Assembly: GCA_001801175.1 (NCBI GenBank)
Contig: MGWZ01000063.1
Span: forward strand, 1-59,661
Source: Gallionellales bacterium RIFCSPLOWO2_02_FULL_57_47
GTDB lineage: Bacteria; Pseudomonadota; Gammaproteobacteria; Burkholderiales; Gallionellaceae
Length of the DNA: 59,661 nucleotides
Reading direction: 5' to 3'
Shown here piece by piece: positions 7,175 through 16,859 of the stretch; the stretch's first letter is position 1; every line of letters begins with the position of its first letter. The notes beneath the pieces were generated by a model. The model did not search any database. It was not told where the DNA came from and worked only from the letters and a program-made list of their open reading frames with translations. A program made the position numbers and the translations under genes.

Positions 7175-9979
7175 TCAGGGCAGTGGTCCGGCTCTGCGCA
7201 CTACTGCTTTGCGCAGTTCCTCCAGCAACAACATGCCGATGCCGAACGGGACGATAAACAGCCAGACTTCGACGCCCAGCGGCGCGGTGCCGAACAGCGC
7301 ATTGCCCCACGGGGTGTAGTCGATCAACATCAGCAGCAGCAGTTCGAAAGCTATCCCGTACCAGATCAGGCGATTGCGGCGGTGGCCGCGACTGAAAATG
7401 GACATCGCGGGATGGCGGCACAGGAACACGTTGACTACCTGCATCGCGATGATCGCCGAAAGGCAGGCGGTGGTGGCCTGCAGGTACAAATTGGCGTGGA
7501 TGCCCGGCACATTGCCATATTGCCAGCCTCCGCCGTGCAGCACGAAGAAAAATGCCGCCATTCCCGCGATCGCCTCCAGCGGCCCGAGGAACAGGTAGGC
7601 GCGCAGCAGCATTCCCCAGCTGAGCAGCCGTTCGCTGCGCGGGCGCGGCGGGCGGCGCATGATGCCGGGATCGGGTTTTTCCGCGCCGAGCGCCAGCGCG
7701 GGCAGCATGTCGGTGCCGAGATCGACCGCGAGTATCTGGATGATGGTCAGCGGCAGCGGAATCTTGAACAGCACGAAGGCCAGATAGGGCACCATCTCCG
7801 GAATGTTCGACGTGAGGATGTAGGTGAGGAACTTGCGCAGGTTGTCGAACACCGCGCGCCCTTCCTCGATTGCGGCGACGATCGTGGCAAAGTGGTCGTC
7901 GAGCAGGATGATGTCGGCGGCCTCCTTCGCGACATCGGTGCCGGAGATGCCCATCGCGATGCCGACATCGGCGCACTTCAACGCCGGCGCGTCGTTTACC
8001 CCGTCGCCGGTCACTGCGACGATTTCCCCCTTGAGCTGCAGGGCCTGCACGATGCGCATTTTCTGGCCGGCGCCGGTGCGCGCAAATAGCACTCCCGGCT
8101 CATCAAGCAGCAACTGCAGATCGGTTTCCGACATGTGGCGCAGCCGGTCGCCGGTCACCGCGACCGGGTTCTGCGCCAGCCCGATCTCGCGCGCCAGCGC
8201 GCTGGCGGTTTCAGGATGGTCGCCGGTGATCATGATCACGCGGATGCCGGCGGCATGGCAGCGGCTTACCGCCTCGGGAACACCTTCGCGCGGCGGGTCG
8301 AGCAGCCCGATCAGCCCGGTGAAGATCAGTCCGGACTCGTTTGAATGAAGTTCGCGTAGCGATTCGTTTGCTTCCTCTCCCGCATGCGGGATAACCAGCG
8401 ACTTGGCTGCGGTTGTTTGCAGCCTAGTCGAATGGCTAGTTGTATTACCCAGAGGATTGAGGAGAGGGTGTGCGGCATGGTGCGGCAAGCTGCGCCAGGC
8501 GAGAGCGATCACGCGCAGCCCTTGTTCCGTCATCTGCTTATGCGCGCCCAGCAAGCTGCTCCGGCTGGCTTCATCCAGCGGCAGGATTTTGTCTTGCAGC
8601 AGTATTGCACTGCACAGCGGCAATACGCTTTCCGGTGCGCCCTTGCAGTACAGCATGTGCCCCTGCGGGGTATCGCAGATCACCGACATGCGCTTGCGCT
8701 CGGTGTCGAACGGAATTTCATCAAGGCGCGGGAACACAGAGCCTTCCGGCGGCACGCCTTGCAGCAGAGCCACTTCCATCGGGTCGCCCTGCCATACCGA
8801 TTGCCCGTTTTGTTCGACGCGGCGCAGGTCATGGCAATGGCGCATGATCGCGAACAGCGGTTCGGCTTCGACCAGCTCGCCGGGAGTCCGCAGCATGCCG
8901 GAATAGAACACTTGCCGGATGCTCATCCGGTTTTGCGTCAGCGTGCCGGTCTTGTCGCTGCAAATCACGCTGGCCGCCCCAAGCGTTTCCACGGCGGGCA
9001 GGTGGCGCACCAGCGCATTCTTTTTCGCCATGCGCTGAGTCGCCATCGCCAGCGACAGTGTGACGGTGGGCAGTAATCCTTCCGGCACATTGGCGACGAT
9101 GATGCCGATCGCGAATACCAGGTTTTCCCAGAGCGACAGGCCCGCCAGATGACCGATCAGGAAGAACACCGCGCCGAGCAGCATGGCGAACAGCGCGACC
9201 AGCCGGGACAGGCGCACGATTTCTTTTTGCAGCGGCGACAGCGGCTCGCGCGCGGTCTGCGTCAGGCGCGCGATGTTGCCGAATTCGGTGTGCATGCCGG
9301 TGGCATACACCATCGCCATTGCCTCGCCCGAGATCAGCGAGGTGCCGGCATGCAGGATGTCATGCCGCAATGCGGGCTGTTCCTCGGGTTCGGCGGATGC
9401 ATTGCGTGCCATCGGCTTGGATTCGCCGGTGAGGTTGGCGGTGTTGACGCGCACGCCGAACGCTTCGATCAGGCGGCAGTCGGCGGGCACATCGTCGCCC
9501 GCCGCGAGCAGCACCACATCGCCCGGCACCAGTTCCGCCGCCGGCAATTGCACCGCTTTTCCGTCGCGCAACGCGGTGGTGTAGCGCGGCAGCAGGTTGC
9601 GCAATGCCGCCAGCGCTTTTTCCGCGCGGTATTCCTGCCAGAACGAAAACAGCCCGTTGATCAAAATCACGCCGAGCACGGCATAGCCCAGCATCGCCAT
9701 GCCCTGGCCCGGGTCTTTCCATTCGGCGACGAAAGCCAGCCCCGCCGCCAGCCAGAGGATCAGCGCGAAGAAGTGGGTGAATTCCTTGAATAACTTTCCA
9801 ACAAGGGGCAGTTTTCCTGCGAACGGCAGACCGGCGATAAGCGGCTGCGCGGCAATCTCCTCAATCTGGTTTGCGCCGTATCTTGCCAGCCGCTGCACGG
9901 CCTCGGCCTGGCTCAGGCCATCCGCCCCGCTGTGCAGATGCACATAGAGTTCCTCGATGGCATGGCGGTGTGGATTCAC
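7175..9979 (-). CDS. P2-type cation-transporting ATPase (Na/K-ATPase-like subgroup)
   Basis: This 934-residue membrane pump has all P-type landmarks: actuator TGES (184-187), PEGLLP membrane-helix motif (about 299-304), phosphorylation site DKTGTLTQN (Asp342), MITGDHPETA, and hinge TGDGVNDAPALK. The stretch IIVANVPEGLLPTVTLSLAM and ETLGAASVICSDKTG are closest in my reading to the P2C (Na,K/H,K) group rather than typical Ca pumps. No metal-binding Cys domain is present at the N-terminus. The loop between ALAWRSLPHH and FTGLIGLLDPPRE is about 40 residues longer than usual and contains a dispersed repeat (codons about 513-530). The start codon is GTG. The transported ion cannot be told from sequence alone. 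Confidence 0.9.
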   Translation of the reverse strand: MNPHRHAIEELYVHLHSGADGLSQAEAVQRLARYGANQIEEIAAQPLIAGLPFAGKLPLVGKLFKEFTHFFALILWLAAGLAFVAEWKDPGQGMAMLGYAVLGVILINGLFSFWQEYRAEKALAALRNLLPRYTTALRDGKAVQLPAAELVPGDVVLLAAGDDVPADCRLIEAFGVRVNTANLTGESKPMARNASAEPEEQPALRHDILHAGTSLISGEAMAMVYATGMHTEFGNIARLTQTAREPLSPLQKEIVRLSRLVALFAMLLGAVFFLIGHLAGLSLWENLVFAIGIIVANVPEGLLPTVTLSLAMATQRMAKKNALVRHLPAVETLGAASVICSDKTGTLTQNRMSIRQVFYSGMLRTPGELVEAEPLFAIMRHCHDLRRVEQNGQSVWQGDPMEVALLQGVPPEGSVFPRLDEIPFDTERKRMSVICDTPQGHMLYCKGAPESVLPLCSAILLQDKILPLDEASRSSLLGAHKQMTEQGLRVIALAWRSLPHHAAHPLLNPLGNTTSHSTRLQTTAAKSLVIPHAGEEANESLRELHSNESGLIFTGLIGLLDPPREGVPEAVSRCHAAGIRVIMITGDHPETASALAREIGLAQNPVAVTGDRLRHMSETDLQLLLDEPGVLFARTGAGQKMRIVQALQLKGEIVAVTGDGVNDAPALKCADVGIAMGISGTDVAKEAADIILLDDHFATIVAAIEEGRAVFDNLRKFLTYILTSNIPEMVPYLAFVLFKIPLPLTIIQILAVDLGTDMLPALALGAEKPDPGIMRRPPRPRSERLLSWGMLLRAYLFLGPLEAIAGMAAFFFVLHGGGWQYGNVPGIHANLYLQATTACLSAIIAMQVVNVFLCRHPAMSIFSRGHRRNRLIWYGIAFELLLLMLIDYTPWGNALFGTAPLGVEVWLFIVPFGIGMLLLEELRKAVVRRAGPLP
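8391..8443 (-). repeat. Dispersed repeat A, copy 1 (inside the P-type ATPase)
   Basis: The minus strand reads ACAACTAGCCATTCGAC, then GCAAACA, GCCAAG and TCGCTGGTTAT over 53 bp. The same ordered blocks occur in fthC at 58979-59056, in a different reading frame. The copy falls in a non-conserved loop of the ATPase. Confidence 0.7.
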
Positions 9980-10112
9980 GATATTTGCTCAGCGAGCGCG
10001 TGTCTGGTTAAGATGCAAACGCAAAAAAGCCTGGTGCAGGGGTTCCACGAGCATGGTTTCCTCCGCGAGGTGGAATAGGGGAGGGCACAGCTTACCGCAA
10101 AGAGCGCGCAAC

Positions 10113-10261
10113 TATACATAGCGACTAAATCTACTGCGCGACTCCGGGGCGGGGTCGGGCGGTGCTCGCGCTCCTCACATACTGCGGTGTATGCTCCGGG
10201 CACTGCGCTCCGGCCTTCCCCGCCCCGAAGCCGCTCGCTACGATTTCTGTCGCTATGTATA
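10113..10261. repeat. MITE-like palindromic element with 13-bp terminal inverted repeats
   Basis: The ends are a perfect 13-bp inverted repeat, TATACATAGCGAC (10113-10125) and GTCGCTATGTATA (10249-10261). Inside, CGGGGCGGGG pairs with CCCCGCCCCG, and the centre holds CATACTGCGGTGTATG-like symmetry. No coding capacity is seen. The nested symmetry resembles small non-autonomous mobile or REP-type elements. Confidence 0.65.
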
Positions 10262-10480
10262 AAACACGGGGTCATGCTGGATGAACTATATTTGCGCCCG
10301 TCAGGTTGATTCATCCAGTTTTTCCGCAACCCCTTCAAAATCATTTTCCGCCCGGCGGTGTGACACTTGTCGCTCCAGCGCTGCACGCAGAAACGCGCGG
10401 ATAGAATCGGCAGCCGAGCCGGCTAACGTGCTTTCACGATTCCGGACTTGCGAAAGTGTCCTGTAATTTCGGTTAGGTAT

Positions 10481-10501
10481 ACCCACGGTTTTGCCGTGGG
10501 T
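10481..10501. terminator. Hairpin upstream of slt (possible terminator)
   Basis: ACCCACGG (10481-10488) pairs perfectly with CCGTGGGT (10494-10501) around a TTTTG loop. No T-run follows on either strand, so it could be a factor-dependent or remnant terminator, or an RNA structural element. Confidence 0.35.
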
Positions 10502-10596
10502 AATATAACTTGCCTGAAACAGCCGCAGTATGGCCCGGAATGGCCTGACTGCATGATGTGCTATGCTCAGCGAGGTTGTTTTGTTGATGGCTTTTG

Positions 10597-12636
10597 ATGA
10601 AATTCATACTTTATTTTTTGTTGCTGATCGCTTCGTCCGCGCGGGCCGATCAGCCTGCGGAATGGGCGCTGCTACCCCCCGTAGAGTTGCTGCCATCGAG
10701 CATTCGCGCGGCGGGCGGTGCCGGCGCAGGTGCTGGGACGTCCTCCGGCGTACCCCCTGCGGGGGACCCTGATTTTCGTGCCGCGCAGGGTGCGTTTCGC
10801 GCCGGAGATGCGGCAAGGCTGGCGCGTTACGCGAAGCGGCTGGAAAAATCACCGCTGGAGGTGTACGTCAGTTACTACCGATTGCGCCTGGATCTTGAAA
10901 ACGCCGACCCCGGGGCGGTCACGAGTTTTCTTTCCAGGCCGCAAGACACGCCGATGATAGACCGTTTGCGCGGCGAATGGCTGAAACTGCTCGGCAAAAA
11001 ACAGCAGTGGGAGTTGTTCGACGCGGAATATCCGCGCCTGCTGAACGAAGATACCGAGTTGGCCTGCTATGCCATGCAATCGCGCCGCCGCAGCCAGGAG
11101 CAGGCTGCCTTGCGCGAAGCGCGCGGGTTGTGGTTCAGCGGCAAGGATCAACCGGATAGTTGCGCCGTGCTGTTTGAAGCGGCATTGTCCTCCGGCATTA
11201 TCAGCGAACAGGATGTTTTGCAGCGGCTGCGCCTTGCCCTGGAAGCCGGCAATGTGTCGCTTGCGCAAAATCTTGCCGTGCGTCTGGGCGGCAGCTACGC
11301 GGAGTTACCCGCGGCTTTGAAAAACGCGTCGGCCGATCCGGACCGCTACCTGGAAAAACTGGCGCCGGAAAACGCAAATGACAGCCAGCGTACCGTCGTG
11401 CTGTTTGCGTTGCACCGCCTGGCAAAGCAATCACCGGAACTGGCCGCAGCGCGCTGGGCAAATATATCGGCCTATTTCCCCGCAACCGAGCAGCAATATT
11501 TTTATGGCTGGCTGGCTTATGAGGCGGCGCGCAATCGGGATGGGCATGCGCTGCAATGGTTCAAGGAATCCGCAAACACCCCGCTTAACGAGCTGCAATC
11601 GGCATGGCGGGTGCGCGCGGCATTGCGCGCGCAGGATTGGCCCGAAGTATTGGCAAGCATAGACAGGATGGGCGTGCAGCAGCAGCGCGAAGCGGCGTGG
11701 CTATACTGGAAGGCGCGTGCCTTGCAGGAATTGGGCAAGCCTGTCGAGGCGAGAAACCTGTTCGTGCTGTTGAGCGGCGAATTCCACTTTTACGGGCAAC
11801 TGGCAGGCGACGAATTGGCAGATACGCCGGTATTGAGCGAAGCGATGGCGACATACAAACCCGACCAGCATGCTATCGAGGCGATGCTGGAGCTGCCGGG
11901 TATTCAGCGCACCCTGGCGTTGTATCGGATGGAGTTATACAGCGACGCGTTGGAGGAATGGCGCTGGGTGCTGCGCAATTTCAATGACCGGCAGTTGCTC
12001 ACCGCAGCGGAAATCGCGCGGCGCAACAAGATGTATGACCGCGCCATCGGCGCTGCGGACAAGACCGTCAGCGTGCATGATTTCAGCTTGCGCTATCTCG
12101 CTCCTTATCGTGATGTGCTGCAGACACACATTCGCGAACAGGGCCTGGAAGAAGCCTGGGTGTATGGGCTGATGCGCCAGGAAAGCCGTTTTGCCAGCAG
12201 CGCAAAATCCGATACCGGCGCCGCCGGGCTGATGCAGATCATGCCGGAAACGGCGCGCTGGCTGGCGGGCAAACTGGGATTGAAAAGTTATCGCACCGCG
12301 CTGATCCATCAACTTGACACCAACCTGCGCCTCGGTACCTATTACATGAAAACCATACTCTCCCAGTTTGAGGGCAACCCGGTGACGGCTTCGGCGGCAT
12401 ACAATGCCGGACCGCGTCGGGCGGATGAGTGGCGCGGCGACCGGACTCTTGAAGGCGCGATTTACGCCGAGACCATCCCGTTCGAAGAAACACGCGACTA
12501 TGTGAAAAAAGTGATGAGCAACACCGTGTATTACGCCAGTCAATTCAATGCGCCGCCGCGCTCGCTCAAACAGCGCATGGCTGTCGTTGCGGCCAAACCT
12601 TCGGTTAGACAGCAAGCGGCTGCAGATGAAAAGTGA
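10597..12636 (+). CDS. slt: Soluble lytic murein transglycosylase Slt
   Basis: This 679-residue periplasmic protein begins with a signal peptide ([17 protein letters not shown]). A long alpha-helical superhelix (about 45-480) follows, then the C-terminal lysozyme-like SLT domain: [11 protein letters not shown] with catalytic Glu529, [17 protein letters not shown], and the closing motif [16 protein letters not shown]. Slt cleaves the MurNAc-GlcNAc bond of peptidoglycan, forming 1,6-anhydro ends. The open frame begins at a TTG just upstream, but the ATG at 10597 gives the better signal peptide. The stop overlaps the cca start by 11 bp, so the two genes are likely translationally coupled. Confidence 0.93.
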   Translation: MKFILYFLLLIASSARADQPAEWALLPPVELLPSSIRAAGGAGAGAGTSSGVPPAGDPDFRAAQGAFRAGDAARLARYAKRLEKSPLEVYVSYYRLRLDLENADPGAVTSFLSRPQDTPMIDRLRGEWLKLLGKKQQWELFDAEYPRLLNEDTELACYAMQSRRRSQEQAALREARGLWFSGKDQPDSCAVLFEAALSSGIISEQDVLQRLRLALEAGNVSLAQNLAVRLGGSYAELPAALKNASADPDRYLEKLAPENANDSQRTVVLFALHRLAKQSPELAAARWANISAYFPATEQQYFYGWLAYEAARNRDGHALQWFKESANTPLNELQSAWRVRAALRAQDWPEVLASIDRMGVQQQREAAWLYWKARALQELGKPVEARNLFVLLSGEFHFYGQLAGDELADTPVLSEAMATYKPDQHAIEAMLELPGIQRTLALYRMELYSDALEEWRWVLRNFNDRQLLTAAEIARRNKMYDRAIGAADKTVSVHDFSLRYLAPYRDVLQTHIREQGLEEAWVYGLMRQESRFASSAKSDTGAAGLMQIMPETARWLAGKLGLKSYRTALIHQLDTNLRLGTYYMKTILSQFEGNPVTASAAYNAGPRRADEWRGDRTLEGAIYAETIPFEETRDYVKKVMSNTVYYASQFNAPPRSLKQRMAVVAAKPSVRQQAAADEK

Positions 12637-13876
12637 AAGCAAAATCTATTGCGTAGGCGGCGCGGTGCGCGACCGCCTGCTTGGGCTTCCGGTTCAGGAT
12701 CACGATTGGGTGGTGGTCGGCAGTACGCCGGAAGAAATGATCGATCGGGGCTTCCAGCCGGTGGGCAAGGATTTTCCGGTGTTCCTGCACCCGCAAACCC
12801 ACGAGGAATACGCGCTGGCGCGCACCGAACGCAAGACCGCGCGCGGCTACAAGGGTTTTGCCGTATACGCCGCGCCCGACGTGACGCTGGAGCAGGACTT
12901 GCTGCGCCGCGATTTCACGATCAACGCCATCGCCCAGGAAGTTGATGACAAGCAAGGCGGGGGCAACCTGGTCGACCCTTATAACGGCATCGCCGATTTG
13001 CGCGCGGGCATATTGCGCCATGTCAGCGCGGCGTTCAGCGAGGATCCGGTGCGCATTCTGCGCGCGGCGCGGTTTGTGGCGCGCTTCGGCTTCACCATTG
13101 CGCCGGAGACCCTGGCGCTGATGCGCGGCATGGTGGCAAACGGTGAAGTGGATGCACTGGTGGCGGAGCGCGTCTGGCAGGAATTGGCGCGCGGCTTGAT
13201 GGAAAAAAATCCTTCGCGTTTTTTTGAAACGCTGCGCAGCTGTGGCGCGCTGGCGAAAATCCTGCCCGAAGTAGACGCGCTGTTCGGTGTGCCGCAGCCG
13301 GAAAAGTATCACCCCGAAATTGATTGCGGAGTGCATACCATGCTGGTGGTGGATGATGCGGCGCAACACGGTTACACACTGGAGGTGCGCTTTGCCGCAC
13401 TGGCCCATGATCTGGGCAAGGGCTCCACGCCCAGGGATATTTTGCCGCGCCACATCGGGCACGAACTGCGCAGTGTGGAGCTGGTGAAGCAGCTTGCGCA
13501 GCGCCTGCGCGTGCCCGCCGATTGCCGCGATCTGGCTTTGCTGGCAGCGCGTTACCACAGCGACATTCACCGAGCGGCTGAATTGCGCGCCGAGACCATC
13601 ATCAAATTGTTTCAGTCGGCGGATGCCTGGCGCAGGCCGGAGCGCTTCGTCCATTTGTTGCAAGCCTGCGCCGCGGACGCACGCGGGCGCAGCGGACATG
13701 AAAATGACGATTACCCTCAGGCCGATTACCTGCTGGAGTTATTGGCCGTTGCACGCGCGCTGGACGCGGGTGAAATTGCCGGGAAATGTGCCGATAACAG
13801 CGCAATCGCTGCCGCCGTACAGCAGGCGCGCATCAAGTCAATAGAGGGGTTGGTGCAGGCGCGGAGCAAGGAATAG
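12626..13876 (+). CDS. cca: Multifunctional CCA protein (tRNA nucleotidyltransferase with HD domain)
   Basis: This 416-residue enzyme adds or repairs the 3'-CCA of tRNA. The N-terminus has the class II nucleotidyltransferase signature [10 protein letters not shown], and the metal-binding DHDW (about 22-25). The [10 protein letters not shown] and [15 protein letters not shown] blocks follow. The C-terminal HD phosphohydrolase domain is marked by [14 protein letters not shown] and ALAHDLGKG, giving the phosphodiesterase/phosphatase activities of the long proteobacterial form. The start at 12626 ([16 protein letters not shown]) is chosen over an upstream in-frame ATG inside slt because it fits the family N-terminus. 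It overlaps the slt stop codon. Confidence 0.95.
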   Translation: MKSESKIYCVGGAVRDRLLGLPVQDHDWVVVGSTPEEMIDRGFQPVGKDFPVFLHPQTHEEYALARTERKTARGYKGFAVYAAPDVTLEQDLLRRDFTINAIAQEVDDKQGGGNLVDPYNGIADLRAGILRHVSAAFSEDPVRILRAARFVARFGFTIAPETLALMRGMVANGEVDALVAERVWQELARGLMEKNPSRFFETLRSCGALAKILPEVDALFGVPQPEKYHPEIDCGVHTMLVVDDAAQHGYTLEVRFAALAHDLGKGSTPRDILPRHIGHELRSVELVKQLAQRLRVPADCRDLALLAARYHSDIHRAAELRAETIIKLFQSADAWRRPERFVHLLQACAADARGRSGHENDDYPQADYLLELLAVARALDAGEIAGKCADNSAIAAAVQQARIKSIEGLVQARSKE

Positions 13877-13941
13877 CCGGGAGATGGCAGGCAGGGAGCC
13901 TTGCCTGGATGAAACGGGAATTACTTGCGAGTCGCCGCCAG

Positions 13942-16059
13942 TCAGCTTGCCTGCTTGCCACTATTCGGGGGCTTGCCGCTGGGTGGCCTCTGAATTGTCC
14001 GAAAATCCCTCAGGAGCGATTCTTCAAATTTTTCCAGAGGCTCCGGCTTGCCAAACAGATACCCCTGATAGCGCTTGCATCCGGCATTCTCCAGAAAACC
14101 ACGTTGCGTCTCTGTCTCCACGCCCTCAGCAATTGCCTCCATGTTCAGATTATTGGCCATGCCGATAATGGTTTGAACGATCAACACATCGGTGGATTCC
14201 ATGCCGATGCTGCGCACGAAAGATTGATCGACCTTCAATTGGTCGAGCGGCAGTTGCGTCAGGTAAGTCAGCGAAGAATAACCTGTGCCGAAATCGTCAA
14301 TCGAAAACCGCACACCCAGGTGTCTCAGCGCATGCATCCTGGCAACGGTGTCGGCAACGTCAGCGAGCACCACGCTTTCGCTCAACTCAAGCTTGAGGCG
14401 CGAGGGGTTGATGCCTGTTTGTTTGATCAGATTATCCACTTGCGCAACGAAATCGGGTTGGTGGAACTGCCGTGCGCTGACGTTGACCGCAAGCTGCAAA
14501 TCACGGGTTTGCGGGTTGGTCTCCCAGAGTTTGATTTGTTTACACGCAGTTTCCAGCACCCATTTCCCGATCGGCAGGATAAGCCCGGTCTCTTCCGCCA
14601 TCGGAATGAATTGACCCGGGAAAATCACGCCCATATCAGGATGTATCCAGCGCAACAGGACCTCGGCGCCAACCGGTTGGATGTGTTCGTCAACCTGCAC
14701 CTGGAAATACAGGTGCAGTTGCTGTTCTGCAATCGCCCCCCCGAGCGCATGCTCGAATTCGCTTCGCGCCTCAAGTGCACGCTGGGTGTGCGGGTCATAC
14801 AGGCGCACCGTGTTGCGCCCGGCATTTTTTGCCTGATACATCGCGGCATCGGCGCGCTTGTGGACTTCCTCGATAGTAATCCCCGCGTCGCAAAACACCG
14901 TTACACCAATGCTGGCGCTACAGTTGTAGATGAATTGATCAAGTTCATAAGGCTGGCTGAGTGCGCTTGATATCTTTTCGGCGATCCTCAATGCCTGCTC
15001 CGAGGCGGATTTTTCGTTCTCGCCCAATTCTCCCAACAGCACCACGAATTCATCGCCGCCCATCCTCGCCAGGGTGTCGGAAGCGCGCACGTTGGCTTTC
15101 AACCGCCTCGCAACTTCGATCAGCAGCAGGTCGCCCATCCCGTGGCCTTTGGTGTCGTTCAGCGCCTTGAAGTTGTCCATATCCAGAAACATCAATGCAA
15201 GATAATGCCTGGTGCGACTCGACAACGCGATCGCGTGCTCAAGCCGATCGTGAAACAATCGCCGGTTGGGCAATTCGGTGAGAGGGTCGGTATAGGCGAG
15301 GTGATAAACAGTCTGGTCGCGCTCATCGGCAAGTCCTTTCGGATTGCGCGCACTTCTGGGGACAGTTTTCAAGAGCAGCAGCGCCTCCAGCAAAAGCACC
15401 AGCACGATAAACAGCAGGTTTACCTCAACGGTCCCCTGGACCTGCCTGACATCTCCTGTTTGTGCGGCCGTCACCCTGGCAGCCAGCATCCTGTATTCCT
15501 GTTCTGCGGCTCCCGAGACTTCGGCAAGCTGAGCAGCAAATGTTCCTTCAAAGCCGCTCACCATGCGGTCAATCTGTAATGTCGCCGGGCGGTTTTGTGC
15601 CAGCGTGTGCCTGGCAAGCGCAACACGGTATTGCATGCCGATGTCCTGATGTAAACCGAGTATCGATTTCAGGCTGGCGGCTTTGCGATCCTCGTGCGCA
15701 TTCAATGACGAGAAGTGCATGGCTTCAAGTGACTTGCGCGCCTCAGCCTCATGATGCAAGAAATTCCTCAGGTGGACCTTCAAGTCCTGTGCGTCATGAC
15801 CGCGTATCAGGATGTTTTTCCACTCTTGCACCTGTAGACTGAACGCGGCTTGTGCATGATGTGCCCTGTCGCTCTGTTCCTTTTTTGAGGACAAACCCGC
15901 AACGTTGTGATGCAGGGTTGCCTCAAGCTTGTCAATATTGCGATAGAGATCGTACAGGCTGAACAGCAGCACGCAAGGAAGCAAGGCCAGCGCTGCCAGG
16001 AAAGCGTATTTTTTACGCCTTATTCCGGAGCTGATGGCAATCCATTTGTCCTTATTCAC
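13942..16059 (-). CDS. Membrane GGDEF-EAL protein (cyclic-di-GMP turnover)
   Basis: This signalling protein of about 705 residues has a first membrane helix (KYAFLAALALLPCVLLFSLY) near residue 15-35, a helical periplasmic sensor region of about 180 residues, and a second helix (NLLFIVLVLLLEALLLL). GGDEF and EAL domains follow. The GGDEF signature is intact (ARMGGDEFVVLLGE) with an RASD inhibitory site just before it. The EAL motif is AEVLLRW, with DDFGTGYSSL and a full C-terminal lobe, so it may both make and degrade c-di-GMP. The open frame extends to 16239, but GGAGA precedes a GTG at 16059, giving a start right before the first helix. Stand-alone gene. Confidence 0.88.
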   Translation of the reverse strand: MNKDKWIAISSGIRRKKYAFLAALALLPCVLLFSLYDLYRNIDKLEATLHHNVAGLSSKKEQSDRAHHAQAAFSLQVQEWKNILIRGHDAQDLKVHLRNFLHHEAEARKSLEAMHFSSLNAHEDRKAASLKSILGLHQDIGMQYRVALARHTLAQNRPATLQIDRMVSGFEGTFAAQLAEVSGAAEQEYRMLAARVTAAQTGDVRQVQGTVEVNLLFIVLVLLLEALLLLKTVPRSARNPKGLADERDQTVYHLAYTDPLTELPNRRLFHDRLEHAIALSSRTRHYLALMFLDMDNFKALNDTKGHGMGDLLLIEVARRLKANVRASDTLARMGGDEFVVLLGELGENEKSASEQALRIAEKISSALSQPYELDQFIYNCSASIGVTVFCDAGITIEEVHKRADAAMYQAKNAGRNTVRLYDPHTQRALEARSEFEHALGGAIAEQQLHLYFQVQVDEHIQPVGAEVLLRWIHPDMGVIFPGQFIPMAEETGLILPIGKWVLETACKQIKLWETNPQTRDLQLAVNVSARQFHQPDFVAQVDNLIKQTGINPSRLKLELSESVVLADVADTVARMHALRHLGVRFSIDDFGTGYSSLTYLTQLPLDQLKVDQSFVRSIGMESTDVLIVQTIIGMANNLNMEAIAEGVETETQRGFLENAGCKRYQGYLFGKPEPLEKFEESLLRDFRTIQRPPSGKPPNSGKQAS

Positions 16060-16416
16060 CTTGTCTCCATAACCATGGTCCCATGCAATCCACTTCCCCG
16101 ATATTGCCCCAGGCACGCGCCGGTAAAGGCTGAAAACGCAAAACCGGGAATGCTGTCCATTTGCGGCGCAACTTATCAGTACAGTCAATTTGATGTCCAT
16201 GGAACATAGCGCACTAAATGAATGCTGTATATAAGCCAAATAGACTATGCGGCCGGATATGGATATTGCGAATACTCCGCAAAAACGGCTGGCCGTGTGA
16301 ATGGAGATTGCTTCATCAGGGCGCTCAGGACAGCCTGAAGCCAGCCTGTTCGCTGGAAGGCAAGTACATGCAGAACAGGTTAATTAGCGTGCTTCCGCAC
16401 AAACAGCAGAACGGCT
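16060..16416. other. Gene-poor stretch upstream of the GGDEF-EAL gene
   Basis: No recognisable gene or RNA. It includes the possible N-terminal extension of the GGDEF-EAL frame (up to 16239) and a 76-codon plus-strand frame at 16218-16448 whose translation matches nothing I know and lacks a ribosome site. Confidence 0.4.
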
Positions 16417-16639
16417 TTATAACGATCGTGTCAATTCGCCGCGGATAAAGCCTGATAATGACAATGGGCTTGCCATTCCTGCTGCCTCGCTTGGGACAGG
16501 TCTTTTGCCCAGCGCGATCACCTTGAACAGTTCACCCATCTCCGCCGGGCTGGTGAGTTTCTGCAATTGAGCAGAAAGCGGCAGGTAATCGCGCAGGTTT
16601 TCCGGCGAGGTGTCCTGCAACAGGTCGGCGATGCCGCAC
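16417..16639 (-). pseudogene. Duplicated 3' fragment of the midA-like methyltransferase gene
   Basis: The minus strand encodes LLQDTSPENLRDYLPLSAQL and TSPAEMGELFKVIALGK, nearly identical to the C-terminus of the intact midA-like gene at 18016-19242. DNA identity is high across about 135 bp (roughly 16506-16639 versus 18075-18207). Both copies end in LTRSL, but this one carries about 12 additional residues before the end. There is no start codon or N-terminal domain, so it is a truncated relic. It abuts a transposase remnant at 16640 and lies in direct orientation to the intact gene. Confidence 0.85.
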
Positions 16640-16640
16640 G

Positions 16641-16814
16641 GATTTATCACGGCATCTGGATTACCTACACTACAATCCAGTCACGTATCGTCATGTTGCT
16701 AATGTGGTCGATTGGCCTTACTCGACTTTTCATCACTATGTGAAAGAAGGAATGTATCCGGAGGGTTGGGGTGGCATTGTGGAGACGAATGATGGCGAGA
16801 GTTTTGGAGAGTGA
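16641..16814 (+). pseudogene. C-terminal remnant of a REP-associated tyrosine transposase (RAYT)
   Basis: This plus-strand frame reads DLSRHLDYLHYNPV, then VVDWPYSTFHHYVKEGMYP and GWGG, ending in TGA at 16812-16814. This is the characteristic C-terminal block of RAYT/IS200-related Y1 transposases (family pattern YIHYNPVKHG...DWPYSSFHRYV..G.YP..WGG). The catalytic HUH and Tyr regions are missing, so it is non-functional. It is fused directly to the duplicated midA fragment. RAYTs are thought to move REP palindromes, several kinds of which occur in this window. Confidence 0.8.
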
Positions 16815-16859
16815 TCTGGTGCGCAAGCGCACCCTGCTAGGTTAATTCTGACTGATTGA

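Larger units (their letters stand above)
9980..10596. other. Gene-free stretch between the ATPase and slt
   Basis: About 617 bases carry no gene I can support. They hold a 149-bp palindromic element (10113-10261) and a short hairpin (10481-10501). A 61-codon minus-strand frame at 10301-10486 has an Arg/Ala-rich translation and no clear ribosome site, so it is not called. The remainder next to slt should hold the slt promoter, but no convincing hexamer pair was found. Confidence 0.5.

Noticed and set aside
10301-10486. A 61-codon minus-strand frame that faintly resembles a ribbon-helix-helix antitoxin
   Set aside because: No ribosome site, no toxin partner, and the would-be DNA-binding strand is not conserved.
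13909-14970. A 353-codon plus-strand frame opposite the GGDEF-EAL gene
   Set aside because: Antisense shadow; the minus strand has complete GGDEF and EAL domains.
16481-16500. CTCGCTTGGGACAGG in the midA fragment as a repeat B copy
   Set aside because: Matches only about 16 of 23 positions; too weak to call though it coincides with additional residues.
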